A stretch of DNA of 48,965 nucleotides from an uncultured beta proteobacterium (GTDB lineage Bacteria; Pseudomonadota; Gammaproteobacteria; Burkholderiales; Burkholderiaceae_C): contig CAINUX010000060.1 of assembly GCA_903853895.1 (NCBI GenBank), positions 1 through 48,965 on the forward strand. Direction: 5' to 3'. Below the pieces are notes generated by a model. The model saw only the letters and a program-made list of their open reading frames with translations. It made no database searches and had not been told where the DNA came from. A program made the translations under genes and the position numbers. This document shows positions 17,818 through 25,377 of this stretch, one piece after another (within the stretch, counting starts at the first letter, position 1; every line of letters begins with the position of its first letter).

Positions 17818-18678
17818 GTGATCCGTTTTCAAACCGTTACCAAAACCTTCCGGCGCGCCCGGATTCTTGACAACATCGATTTGCAGGTGGACTTGGGGGA
17901 GCGCGTGGCGCTGATCGGCTCCAACGGCGCTGGCAAGACCACGCTGATTCGTTGTCTGCTGGGTGAATACGTCCACGACGGCACGGTGCTGATTGATGGG
18001 CGCAACCCGCGCGACCAGCGGACCGAGGTATTGGGAATGATTGGCTTTGTGCCCCAACTGCCACCCCCTCTCAAAATGCCTGTTGGCCAGCTGATCGAGT
18101 TCTCTGCAGCTTTGTGTGGCACAGCGCCGCAACGTATTCACGAGATTGCGGACCGCTTGGGGTTGGACTTGAGCGGCATTTTGACGCGTCCCTTTGTCAA
18201 GCTTTCTGGCGGCATGAAGCAGAAGCTGCTGATCGCCATTGCCTTGGGGCGGGACGCCAAGGTACTGGTCATGGACGAGCCCGCTGCCAATCTGGACCCC
18301 CAGGCACGCAAGATTTTCTTTGAACTACTGGCCGAGCGTGCCAGCAGTGCCACGATGCTCATCTCCAGCCACCGCATCAATGAAGTCTCGTCTCTGGTCA
18401 ACCGCGTGGTGGAACTCGACATGGGCAAGGTCGTGCTGGACGACACGGTGTCAGACGATGTTGCACTATCGGGCATGCTGCGCGCGCACGTCATCAGCAA
18501 ACGCCAGGAGCCCGCGCTTGCCAAGGCCCTAGGGTTGTGGGACTTTCATGCACTGGACAATGACATGACCGAGTGGGAAGGACTCGTGGCAGGCCCCGAC
18601 CGACTGCGATTCCTGGGCATGGTGTCACGCTATGTATCGGTGGTCAACCACGTGTCCATTACCGAAATTGAACCATGA
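17818..18678 (+). CDS. nosF: NosF, ABC transporter ATPase
   Basis: ATPase of the NosFY transporter that supports copper-centre assembly with NosD. 286 residues with a GTG start. Walker A GSNGAGKTT (34-42), signature LSGGMKQKL (129-137) and Walker B with DEPAANLD (153-160) are all intact. The stop overlaps the nosL start (ATGA). The 44-nt gap after nosH is one of the few spaces in this part of the locus, and I see no clear promoter in it. Confidence 0.94.
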   Translation: MIRFQTVTKTFRRARILDNIDLQVDLGERVALIGSNGAGKTTLIRCLLGEYVHDGTVLIDGRNPRDQRTEVLGMIGFVPQLPPPLKMPVGQLIEFSAALCGTAPQRIHEIADRLGLDLSGILTRPFVKLSGGMKQKLLIAIALGRDAKVLVMDEPAANLDPQARKIFFELLAERASSATMLISSHRINEVSSLVNRVVELDMGKVVLDDTVSDDVALSGMLRAHVISKRQEPALAKALGLWDFHALDNDMTEWEGLVAGPDRLRFLGMVSRYVSVVNHVSITEIEP

Positions 18679-19199
18679 GACGACGTGCGTTGTTGCTGCA
18701 TGGCTTGGCTTTAACGCCAATGGCGTCCGTGCTGCTCGCCGGGTGTGGGGACGACAAGGACTTGCCCAATGGTATGGCGGTGTTCAAATGGGACCGCGAC
18801 ACCTGCACGCGATGCAAGATGGCGATTTCCGACCACCGGTTTGCGTGCCAGATCAGGGGTGGCCCCAAGGACACGGTCTTCAAGTTCGATGACATTGGTT
18901 GTGCCGCCACCTGGCTCGCTGAAAAAGGCAAAGAGTACCCGTGGATGGCCGATGCCACCACCCGCATCTGGGTAGCGGAGTTTGCCAGCGCGGGCAAGAA
19001 CTGGCTGGAAGCCACTGGCGCGCACTATCTAAGCGGCAAGACATCGCCCATGGGTTACAACTACGCAGCGTACGCGCTGGCCCAGAGCGGCAGTATTTCC
19101 TTTGACGCCATGGGCCAAAGAACCTCCTCGACCTGGCCAGCCAATTGCCATCCGGGCAGTGCAAGGACGGCCTCTGCCGCCTCTGTCCTTTCGAAATGA
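18675..19199 (+). CDS. nosL: NosL, copper-binding lipoprotein chaperone
   Basis: Outer-membrane-anchored Cu(I) chaperone supplying copper to NosZ. 174 residues. The signal peptide ends in the lipobox LLAGC with lipidated C24. The copper motif CTRCKM (C44, C47, M49) fits the family. The C-terminal 30 residues after FDAM are Ser/Ala-rich and variable. It lies between nosF and nosY rather than at the end of the cluster. Confidence 0.93.
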   Translation: MRRRALLLHGLALTPMASVLLAGCGDDKDLPNGMAVFKWDRDTCTRCKMAISDHRFACQIRGGPKDTVFKFDDIGCAATWLAEKGKEYPWMADATTRIWVAEFASAGKNWLEATGAHYLSGKTSPMGYNYAAYALAQSGSISFDAMGQRTSSTWPANCHPGSARTASAASVLSK

Positions 19200-19215
19200 A
19201 CGAAGATCTGACACG

Positions 19216-20043
19216 ATGAAACAACTCTGGCTGACGGCCAAACTCGATATGGCGGAATCCCTGCGCGCGCGCTGGTTCCTGATCTACACCCTGGTCTTCG
19301 GCGGCATTGTGGCACTGCTGTTTCTGTTCGGCCTGACCGAGTCGCGCGTGCTGGGCTTTATCGGCCTGTCGCGTTTGCTGGTGACCTATATCCAGCTCAC
19401 CATGGCTATCCTCCCGATCTTTGTGCTGATCACCACCGTGCGATCGGTGGCCGGTGACCGTGAGGCCGGTGTTTTTGAATACCTGTTGTCATTGCCGGTG
19501 TCGCTGGGCGCCTGGTTCTGGGGGAAGATTCTGGGGCGCTACCTGGTGATCTTTCTGCCGGTTTTTGGGGCGATGCTGATGGCCGTGGTGATTGCACTGG
19601 TGCGGGGTATCCCGGTGCCATGGGGCATCTTTGGTTACTACACGGCTCTGCTGGCCGTCATGGCGGCATGCTTTCTGGGCATTGGCATGCTGATCTCATC
19701 ACTGGCGCGCAGCACCGACATGGCGCAGGGCGCTGCCTTCATGGTCTGGCTGACCTTTTTGCTGTTCCTCGATCTGATCTTGCTGGGCGTCATGATCCAG
19801 GGCAAGGTTGCTCCCGAGATCGCCGTCATGATGGCTCTGGCCAATCCGCTGCAGGTGTTCCGCACTGCGGCGCTGGCGCTGTTTGATCCGCAACTCATCG
19901 TGCTGGGGCCGTCGGCCTTCGTGATTCTGGATACGTTTGGGGTGCTGGGTTACAAGATCTTTGCGCTGGCCTATCCGCTGGCTTTGGGCCTGGCATCGGC
20001 CGCGGCGGGCTATGTGTTTTTCCGCCGCGGGGATCTGCCGTGA
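19216..20043 (+). CDS. nosY: NosY, ABC transporter permease
   Basis: ABC-2-type permease of 275 residues with six predicted membrane helices, starting MKQLWLTAKLDMAESLRARW. It pairs with NosF, and the pair is thought to hand a sulfur species or energy to NosD for CuZ formation. I chose the ATG at 19216 because an upstream frame extension overlaps nosL and is non-hydrophobic. The stop overlaps the GTG start of the TlpA-like gene (GTGA). Confidence 0.92.
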   Translation: MKQLWLTAKLDMAESLRARWFLIYTLVFGGIVALLFLFGLTESRVLGFIGLSRLLVTYIQLTMAILPIFVLITTVRSVAGDREAGVFEYLLSLPVSLGAWFWGKILGRYLVIFLPVFGAMLMAVVIALVRGIPVPWGIFGYYTALLAVMAACFLGIGMLISSLARSTDMAQGAAFMVWLTFLLFLDLILLGVMIQGKVAPEIAVMMALANPLQVFRTAALALFDPQLIVLGPSAFVILDTFGVLGYKIFALAYPLALGLASAAAGYVFFRRGDLP

Positions 20044-20618
20044 CGCCTGGTGCCATACCCTGCCAACTTGCCAAAGTCGGCATGCTGGCTCTGCTGATGG
20101 GGCCACTGGCAGCAGTCCACGGCGCGCCTGTCGCTGCTCCAATAGCTGCACCAGCAACCGCGACACCGGTAGATGGCGCTGCGTTGTTTGCGGCCGCGCT
20201 TATCGATCTGGATGGACAACCTACGACCTTATCCAAGTACCGTGGCAAGCCCTTGATCGTCAATTTCTGGGCGCGCTGGTGCGGGCCCTGCAAGGTCGAA
20301 ATCCCCGAGCTGGTCAGTCTGCAAAAGCGCAATTCCGGTGTCGAAGTGCTGGGCCTGAATCTGGAGAACACCCCCGCAACGGTGCGTGACTTTGCCTATG
20401 CCTACGACGTCAACTATCCCGTGTTTTTGACCCGTGAGCCTGGTCTGGCGTTGATGCGGGCCCTGGGTAACCAGAAGACCGTACTGCCTTTCACCGTGGT
20501 GCTGAATCGCCATGGAGACATCGTCAGCAGCCATATTGGCGCCATGTCGCGGGAAAAGCTGGATGCAGCCGTCGCCGCCGCTTTGAAGCCGGTGCCGGAG
20601 CCAAAGTCGGTGCCATGA
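20040..20618 (+). CDS. TlpA-like periplasmic thioredoxin
   Basis: Exported thiol-disulfide protein, 192 residues with a GTG start. The N-terminal hydrophobic signal or anchor is followed by an Ala/Pro-rich linker. The thioredoxin fold has active site WCGPC (C81, C84) and the cis-proline segment VLPFTVVLNRHG. In this context it probably keeps NosZ CuA cysteines, NosL or cytochrome c haem-site cysteines reduced. It overlaps both nosY (GTGA) and the methyltransferase gene (ATGA), so it belongs to the same transcript. Confidence 0.85.
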   Translation: MTPGAIPCQLAKVGMLALLMGPLAAVHGAPVAAPIAAPATATPVDGAALFAAALIDLDGQPTTLSKYRGKPLIVNFWARWCGPCKVEIPELVSLQKRNSGVEVLGLNLENTPATVRDFAYAYDVNYPVFLTREPGLALMRALGNQKTVLPFTVVLNRHGDIVSSHIGAMSREKLDAAVAAALKPVPEPKSVP

Positions 20619-21352
20619 CTACCGAGCACGATATCAACCAGAGCTTTGGCCGCGAGGCGGTCCACCAGGACGAGCGCCGCGCACGCATCCGCACCGTGTT
20701 CAACGCCGTGGCACGACGCTATGACCTGATGAACGACCTGATGAGCATGGGCATTCACCGCCTGTGGAAGCGCACGCTGGCGCGGCGCGTGCGGCGCGTG
20801 CAGGGCAGGGTGGTCGATCTGGCGGGCGGTACGGGAGATGTGGCCCGGCTGCTACTAGGCCCCGGGCGGCAGGTGACTGTGTGTGACCCCAGCCTGGCCA
20901 TGATGCAAGTGGGCCAGCAGCGCACACAAGCCGAACGCATCGAGTGGTTGGCCGGAGAGGCCGAGCACTTGCCGCTGGCCGACGCCAGTGTGGACCTGCT
21001 GACCGTGTCGTTTGGCCTGCGCAATGCCACCCACCTGGAGCGCGCGCTGGCCGAGGCCCTGCGCGTGCTCAAGCCCGGTGGCAGCTTTGTCTGCCTGGAG
21101 TTCTCCACCCCCGCGTTCTGGCTGGCGCCGCTGTACAACCTGTACTCGTTTCTGGTGATTCCACGCCTTGGTGCGGCCATTGCGCGCGAACCCGTGGCCT
21201 ACCAGTACCTGGTCGAATCCATACGCCGCTTTCCGCCCCAGCAGGGCTTTGCCGACATGATGCGCGCGGCAGGGTTTGCCGACGTTCACTGGGAGAATCT
21301 GTCGTTCGGCATTGCCTGCCTGCACTTTGGAACCCGTGCCCATGAAAGCTGA
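20615..21352 (+). CDS. UbiE/MenG-family quinone C-methyltransferase
   Basis: SAM-dependent methyltransferase acting on demethylmenaquinone or the ubiquinone precursor. 245 residues with the family blocks VFNAVARRYDLMNDLMSMG (28-46), SAM-binding DLAGGTGD (68-75) and YQYLVESIRRFP near 197. It is translationally coupled to the TlpA gene upstream and overlaps the MenA-like gene by 11 nt. Beside a MenA homologue, methylation of demethylmenaquinone is the more likely reaction. Whether this is the genome's only UbiE cannot be told from the window. Confidence 0.88.
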   Translation: MTTEHDINQSFGREAVHQDERRARIRTVFNAVARRYDLMNDLMSMGIHRLWKRTLARRVRRVQGRVVDLAGGTGDVARLLLGPGRQVTVCDPSLAMMQVGQQRTQAERIEWLAGEAEHLPLADASVDLLTVSFGLRNATHLERALAEALRVLKPGGSFVCLEFSTPAFWLAPLYNLYSFLVIPRLGAAIAREPVAYQYLVESIRRFPPQQGFADMMRAAGFADVHWENLSFGIACLHFGTRAHES

Positions 21353-22256
21353 TCGCCCGCCAAGCCTGTTGGCACGGCCTGGCCAGGGCCTGCTGGTCTG
21401 GTGGACGGCGATACGCCCACGCACGCTGAGCATTGCCGCAACGCCTGTCATCGTCGGCTCTGCGCTGGCCTGGGCCGACGGATCGCCGCCCGCGTGGGCC
21501 GTGTTGCTGGCCACGCTCGCGTGTGCGCTGCTGATACAGGTGGGCACTAATTTGCACAACGACGTCGCCGATTTTGAGCGCGGCACCGACCGGCCCGACC
21601 GGGTCGGCCCCTTGCGCGTGACGGCCGCCGGCTGGGTGCAGCCCGCCAGCGTGCGCAGTGCCGCGCGGGCGAGTTTTGGTCTGGCGCTGGTGCTGGGCCT
21701 GTATCTGGTGGTGCAGGGCGGCTGGCCGATTCTCCTGGCGGGGCTCGCGTCTTTGTTGGCAGGCTGGTCGTATTCGGGCGGTGCCCGCCCCATCTCGCAT
21801 ACGGCCTGGGGCGAGGTGTTTGTGCTGGTGTTCTTCGGTCTGGTGGCGGTGGCCGGTAGCCACTGGTTGCAACACGGTGATGCCTACCTGGACGCCTGGC
21901 TGTGTGGCGCCACCATTGGGCTGCCTGCCGCCGCTGTTCTGCTGGTCAACAACTTTCGCGATGTCGAGAACGACCTGCGCAGCGGGCGGCGCACGCTGGC
22001 GGCCCACATGGAGGATGTTGGTTCGCAGCGCGCCTACGCGGCCATGGTCCTGTTGCCCTTTGCAATGGTGGCGCTGTTAGCGCTGCACGGACGCCCCGGT
22101 GTGCTGGTGGCCGCACTGGCCATCCCCTACGCGTGGTCATTGTTACCACGGCTGCGGCGCAGTGCAACGGGCGCGCAACTCAATGCCCTGCTGGGCGCCA
22201 CCGCGCGGCTAGGCTTGCTGTTGGGCGTATTACTGACGGTGGGGGTCTTTCTGTGA
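21342..22256 (+). CDS. MenA-like 1,4-dihydroxy-2-naphthoate polyprenyltransferase
   Basis: UbiA-superfamily membrane prenyltransferase, 304 residues, about eight to nine helices. WWTAIRPRTLSIAATPVIVG at the N-terminus is typical of MenA rather than UbiA. The first Asp-rich motif is NLHNDVADFERGTD (70-83) and the second is NNFRDVEND (203-211), with a conserved GWSYSGGARP segment between. The expected reaction attaches a polyprenyl chain to dihydroxynaphthoate to give demethylmenaquinone, the substrate of the preceding gene. The start ATG at 21342 lies inside the end of the methyltransferase gene. Other men or mqn genes are not in the window. Confidence 0.85.
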   Translation: MKADRPPSLLARPGQGLLVWWTAIRPRTLSIAATPVIVGSALAWADGSPPAWAVLLATLACALLIQVGTNLHNDVADFERGTDRPDRVGPLRVTAAGWVQPASVRSAARASFGLALVLGLYLVVQGGWPILLAGLASLLAGWSYSGGARPISHTAWGEVFVLVFFGLVAVAGSHWLQHGDAYLDAWLCGATIGLPAAAVLLVNNFRDVENDLRSGRRTLAAHMEDVGSQRAYAAMVLLPFAMVALLALHGRPGVLVAALAIPYAWSLLPRLRRSATGAQLNALLGATARLGLLLGVLLTVGVFL

Positions 22257-23113
22257 GACCGGACGTGGTGCAAACGCTGCTGCCCCTGGCGCTGGCGTTC
22301 ATCATGTTCTACCTGGGTCTGACTCTGGTGGTGGCCGACTTTCGACAGGTGGCGCAGCGACCCAAGGCGCTGGCGGTGGGGCTGGTAGGGCAGGTGCTGT
22401 TGGTACCCCTGGCCGGGTTTGCAGTTGTCCGATTGAGTGGGCTGGACCCGGTGATGGCCGTGGGCCTGATGGTGTTGGCGGCGTGCCCCAGCGGGGTCAG
22501 TTCCGGCCTGTTGACCCATCTCGCGCGGGGCGACACGGCGCTAGCGATTTCGTTGACGGCGGTCACCAGCCTGGCATCGGTGTTGACGCTGCCACTGGTG
22601 GTGGGCGCGGCCTACCAGGTTTTCATGGCCAGCCCGCTGGCAGTACAGCTGCCGGTGGCGGCCATGGTCAAAGGCATCTTTGTGCTCACCACCTTGCCGG
22701 TGTTGCTGGGCATGGTCTTGCGCTGGCGTTTTGCGGCAATGGTTATGCGCGTGGAGCCCACCATCGGAAAAGTCACCACCACCCTGTTTGTGTTGATTGT
22801 GCTGAACACCTTCTGGGACCAGCGCCAAGTGCTGCTCGACAACCTGCCGACGCTGGGCCCCGCCGTTGTTGTGCTCAATGTGCTGATATTGGCTGGGGCG
22901 TACGCCCTGTCCCGAGTGACCGGTTTGACGCGGCGTGATTGCATCGCGGTCATCACCGAGTGCGGCTTGAAAAATTCTGCGCTGGGCATTGTGGTCAGCC
23001 TGCAGTGGTTGCACCAACCGGCCATGAGCGCGCCCAGCGTGGTCTATGCGTTGTCGATGAACGCCTTTGCGCTGGCGTTTGTCGTGCTGATGCGCAAAAC
23101 CGTGAAGTGGTGA
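22253..23113 (+). CDS. Bile acid:sodium symporter (BASS) family transporter
   Basis: 286-residue polytopic protein with a GTG start overlapping the menA-like stop (GTGA). It shows repeated membrane segments and the family features ACPSGVSSGLLTHLARGDTALA and ECGLKNSALGIVVSLQW. BASS proteins move organic anions (bile acids, pantoate, 2-oxoacids) with sodium. A role in nitrous oxide reduction is not known to me. Its place between quinone genes and a second nosD suggests transport of a quinone precursor or another anion, which is speculative. Confidence 0.82.
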   Translation: MRPDVVQTLLPLALAFIMFYLGLTLVVADFRQVAQRPKALAVGLVGQVLLVPLAGFAVVRLSGLDPVMAVGLMVLAACPSGVSSGLLTHLARGDTALAISLTAVTSLASVLTLPLVVGAAYQVFMASPLAVQLPVAAMVKGIFVLTTLPVLLGMVLRWRFAAMVMRVEPTIGKVTTTLFVLIVLNTFWDQRQVLLDNLPTLGPAVVVLNVLILAGAYALSRVTGLTRRDCIAVITECGLKNSALGIVVSLQWLHQPAMSAPSVVYALSMNAFALAFVVLMRKTVKW

Positions 23114-23115
23114 CC

Positions 23116-24330
23116 ATGCAGCGCGTAGCCTGGCTCGTTTTGGCTCTGGTCTGCACGCTGGCCATTGCGTCGGCCAGCGCCAGCGCGCCATCGCTGCAGG
23201 CATTGATCAATGCCACACCTAGCGGCGCAACCTTGCGGCTGGAACCCGGCGTCTACACCGGGCCGGCTACCATCCGTGTGCCCATGGTGGTGGAAGGCGA
23301 CCACCACGCGGTGATCCAGGGCAACGGCCGTGGCACCGTGCTCAGTGTCGAGGCGCATGACGTTACGTTGCGCGGCCTGCGCCTTCAGGGTAGTGGGGAC
23401 TCGCATGACGGGGTCGATGCCGGCTTGCTGCTGCAAGGCAATGGCCATGTGGTGGAGGACAACGACTTTGAAGACGTGCTTTTCGGCATCCACCTGAAGG
23501 CCGTCAACCGCGCGCGGGTCTTGGGCAACCGGGTGACAGGCAAGGACCTGTCCATGGGCCTGCGCGGTGATGCCATCCGGCTGTGGAACAGCCATGACAA
23601 CCGGATCGAAAACAATGCGTTTGTCCGGGCGCGTGACCTGACCTTCGCCAACTCACCGTACAACCGCATCGTGGGCAACCGCTTTACCGACGGGCGCTAC
23701 GGCATGCATCTGATCTTTTCGCCGCATCTGCATATCGAGGGGAACACCCTGACCCATACGGGCACCGGCATCGTGGGCCTGTACTCTGCGGATCTGACCA
23801 TTCGTAACAACCACATCGCCCACGCGCTGACCGACGGCGGCGCCGGTATTGTCATCAAGGAAAGCCCGGGTTCACGGGTGGAGTACAACCAGATACTGCA
23901 CTGTGGTGTGGGCTTGAAGGCAGATGCGTCGCTTGATGCGGGCAACGCACTGGTGGTGCGGGGCAACCTGTTCGCCCACAACATCATTGCGCTGTTTTTC
24001 TACGGTGAAGTGGGTGGGCACCAGTTCACCGGCAACCGCTTCGACAGCAACCTGACCACGGTGGCCGTTAGCGCGCCGGGCGTGGCCAGTGCCAACCAGT
24101 GGCGGGACAACACCTGGGACGAGTACCAGGGCTTTGACCGCAACCACGATGGTGTGGGCGACACCGCGCATGAACTGTTTCTGTATGCCGACCGCATCTG
24201 GATGGAGACCCCCATGGCAACTTTTTTCCGAAACTCGCCCGCGCTGGAAATGCTGGATTTCTTAGAACGCCTGGCACCGTTTTCCTCACCTTACCGCCTG
24301 CTGCGTGACCCGGCGCCCCGCATGCACTAA
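23116..24330 (+). CDS. Second NosD homologue
   Basis: Exported parallel beta-helix protein, 404 residues, signal MQRVAWLVLALVCTLAIASA. It shares with the first NosD the block GSGDSHD near the helix start, the FDRNHDGVGDTAHEL segment and the C-terminal MLDFLERLAPFSSP. It lacks the first copy's N-terminal 50-residue extension. The start is 2 nt after the transporter gene. A role in metal-centre maturation is likely by homology, but why the locus needs two copies is unknown. Its direct partners here are the Sco and flavoprotein genes, not NosF/NosY. Confidence 0.9.
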   Translation: MQRVAWLVLALVCTLAIASASASAPSLQALINATPSGATLRLEPGVYTGPATIRVPMVVEGDHHAVIQGNGRGTVLSVEAHDVTLRGLRLQGSGDSHDGVDAGLLLQGNGHVVEDNDFEDVLFGIHLKAVNRARVLGNRVTGKDLSMGLRGDAIRLWNSHDNRIENNAFVRARDLTFANSPYNRIVGNRFTDGRYGMHLIFSPHLHIEGNTLTHTGTGIVGLYSADLTIRNNHIAHALTDGGAGIVIKESPGSRVEYNQILHCGVGLKADASLDAGNALVVRGNLFAHNIIALFFYGEVGGHQFTGNRFDSNLTTVAVSAPGVASANQWRDNTWDEYQGFDRNHDGVGDTAHELFLYADRIWMETPMATFFRNSPALEMLDFLERLAPFSSPYRLLRDPAPRMH

Positions 24331-24377
24331 CGTCGCACAACTGCGCGCCCCATTTTTCTGTTCCAAGGACACTCAAC

Positions 24378-24746
24378 ATGATGAAACCAACCCTTACCAC
24401 CATCGCCGCCCTGTGTCTGACCAGCTTGGCCGTACTCAGCCCGGTGCAGGCGGCCGATGCCGACCAGGGCCTGGCCCGGGTTACCGAACTGGCGCAAGTG
24501 AATGGCCAGGCACTGGCCTGCCAGGACATGGATACGGTCGCCAAAGCCAAGAAACTGATGCTGGCCCACGCACCCAAGACACCGCGCTTTGGTAGCGCGT
24601 TTGAAGAGGCCACCAATGCGAGCTACCTGGCGCAGGTGCGCGGCACCGCGCCGTGCCCCGCCGCCGCCGCCTTTGCCAGCAAGCTCGATGCGCTGGCCAA
24701 GGCGCTCCAGACGGACTTGCCCGCGGCATCGAACGGAATGAAGTGA
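24378..24746 (+). CDS. Small exported protein of unknown function
   Basis: 122 residues with a clear Sec signal (LAVLSPVQA/AD). The mature part is helical and Ala/Lys-rich with only two cysteines (in LACQDMD and TAPCPAA), which could form one disulfide. There is no CXXCH haem site. A ribosome site (CCAAGGACA) precedes the ATG, and the next gene starts 1 nt after the stop. I do not recognise the family. Context (between NosD2 and Sco) points to a periplasmic accessory protein. Confidence 0.75.
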   Translation: MMKPTLTTIAALCLTSLAVLSPVQAADADQGLARVTELAQVNGQALACQDMDTVAKAKKLMLAHAPKTPRFGSAFEEATNASYLAQVRGTAPCPAAAAFASKLDALAKALQTDLPAASNGMK

Positions 24747-24747
24747 C

Positions 24748-25377
24748 ATGCCGATCATGAATCCGGGCGCGAGCTTGGGTGCGTGCGCACTGGTGCTGGC
24801 ACTGTCGGTGGCACCGGCCGTGTTTGCGCAGAGTGACGTGGCCAGCACGCCACCACCGACAGACGCGTCTGCCCAGGCGATCTCCACGCCGCGCTATTTG
24901 CTCATGGCGCCGAACGGGCGTTCGGTCACGTCCGAAGACTTTCGGGGCCGCCTACAGCTGATCAGCTTTGGCTTCACCTCGTGCCCGGATGTGTGCCCAA
25001 CCACGCTGCTGGAGATGACCCATGTGCTGGCGGCGCTGGGCGCCAAGGCACAGTACCTTCAGCCCATCTTCATCACGGTGGATCCGCAGCGCGACACGAC
25101 GCAGGTGCTGGGCGCCTATACCGCGGCCTTTGATGCGCGCATCCTGGGGTTGACCGGCCCCCCCGCCCTGGTACAACGGGCCGCCGCCAACTTCAAGGTG
25201 CGCTTTGAAAAGATCCAGGAGCCCGGCGCCAGACCCGACGTCTACACCATGGACCATTCGGCCGGCATGTTTCTGCTGGGACCTGATGGCAACCTGGTGG
25301 CCAAGTTTGGCTACGGCGCACCGGTGGCCGAGATCACCGCACGCATCCAGTACTGGATGACTGCGGCGGGCCTATGA
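24748..25377 (+). CDS. Sco1/SenC-family copper chaperone
   Basis: 209-residue exported or membrane-anchored protein with a thioredoxin-like fold. Copper ligands are seen as CPDVCP (C79, C83) and H170 in YTMDHSAG. Sco proteins load CuA of cytochrome oxidase. Here a role in loading CuA of NosZ is likely from context. An N-terminal hydrophobic segment precedes a Pro/Thr/Ser linker. The stop overlaps the flavoprotein start (ATGA). Confidence 0.9.
   Translation: MPIMNPGASLGACALVLALSVAPAVFAQSDVASTPPPTDASAQAISTPRYLLMAPNGRSVTSEDFRGRLQLISFGFTSCPDVCPTTLLEMTHVLAALGAKAQYLQPIFITVDPQRDTTQVLGAYTAAFDARILGLTGPPALVQRAAANFKVRFEKIQEPGARPDVYTMDHSAGMFLLGPDGNLVAKFGYGAPVAEITARIQYWMTAAGL

Noticed and set aside
23872-24171. 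Possible regulatory or coding signal on the minus strand within nosD2
   Set aside because: Only shadow frames; no promoter or ribosome site was seen on that strand.
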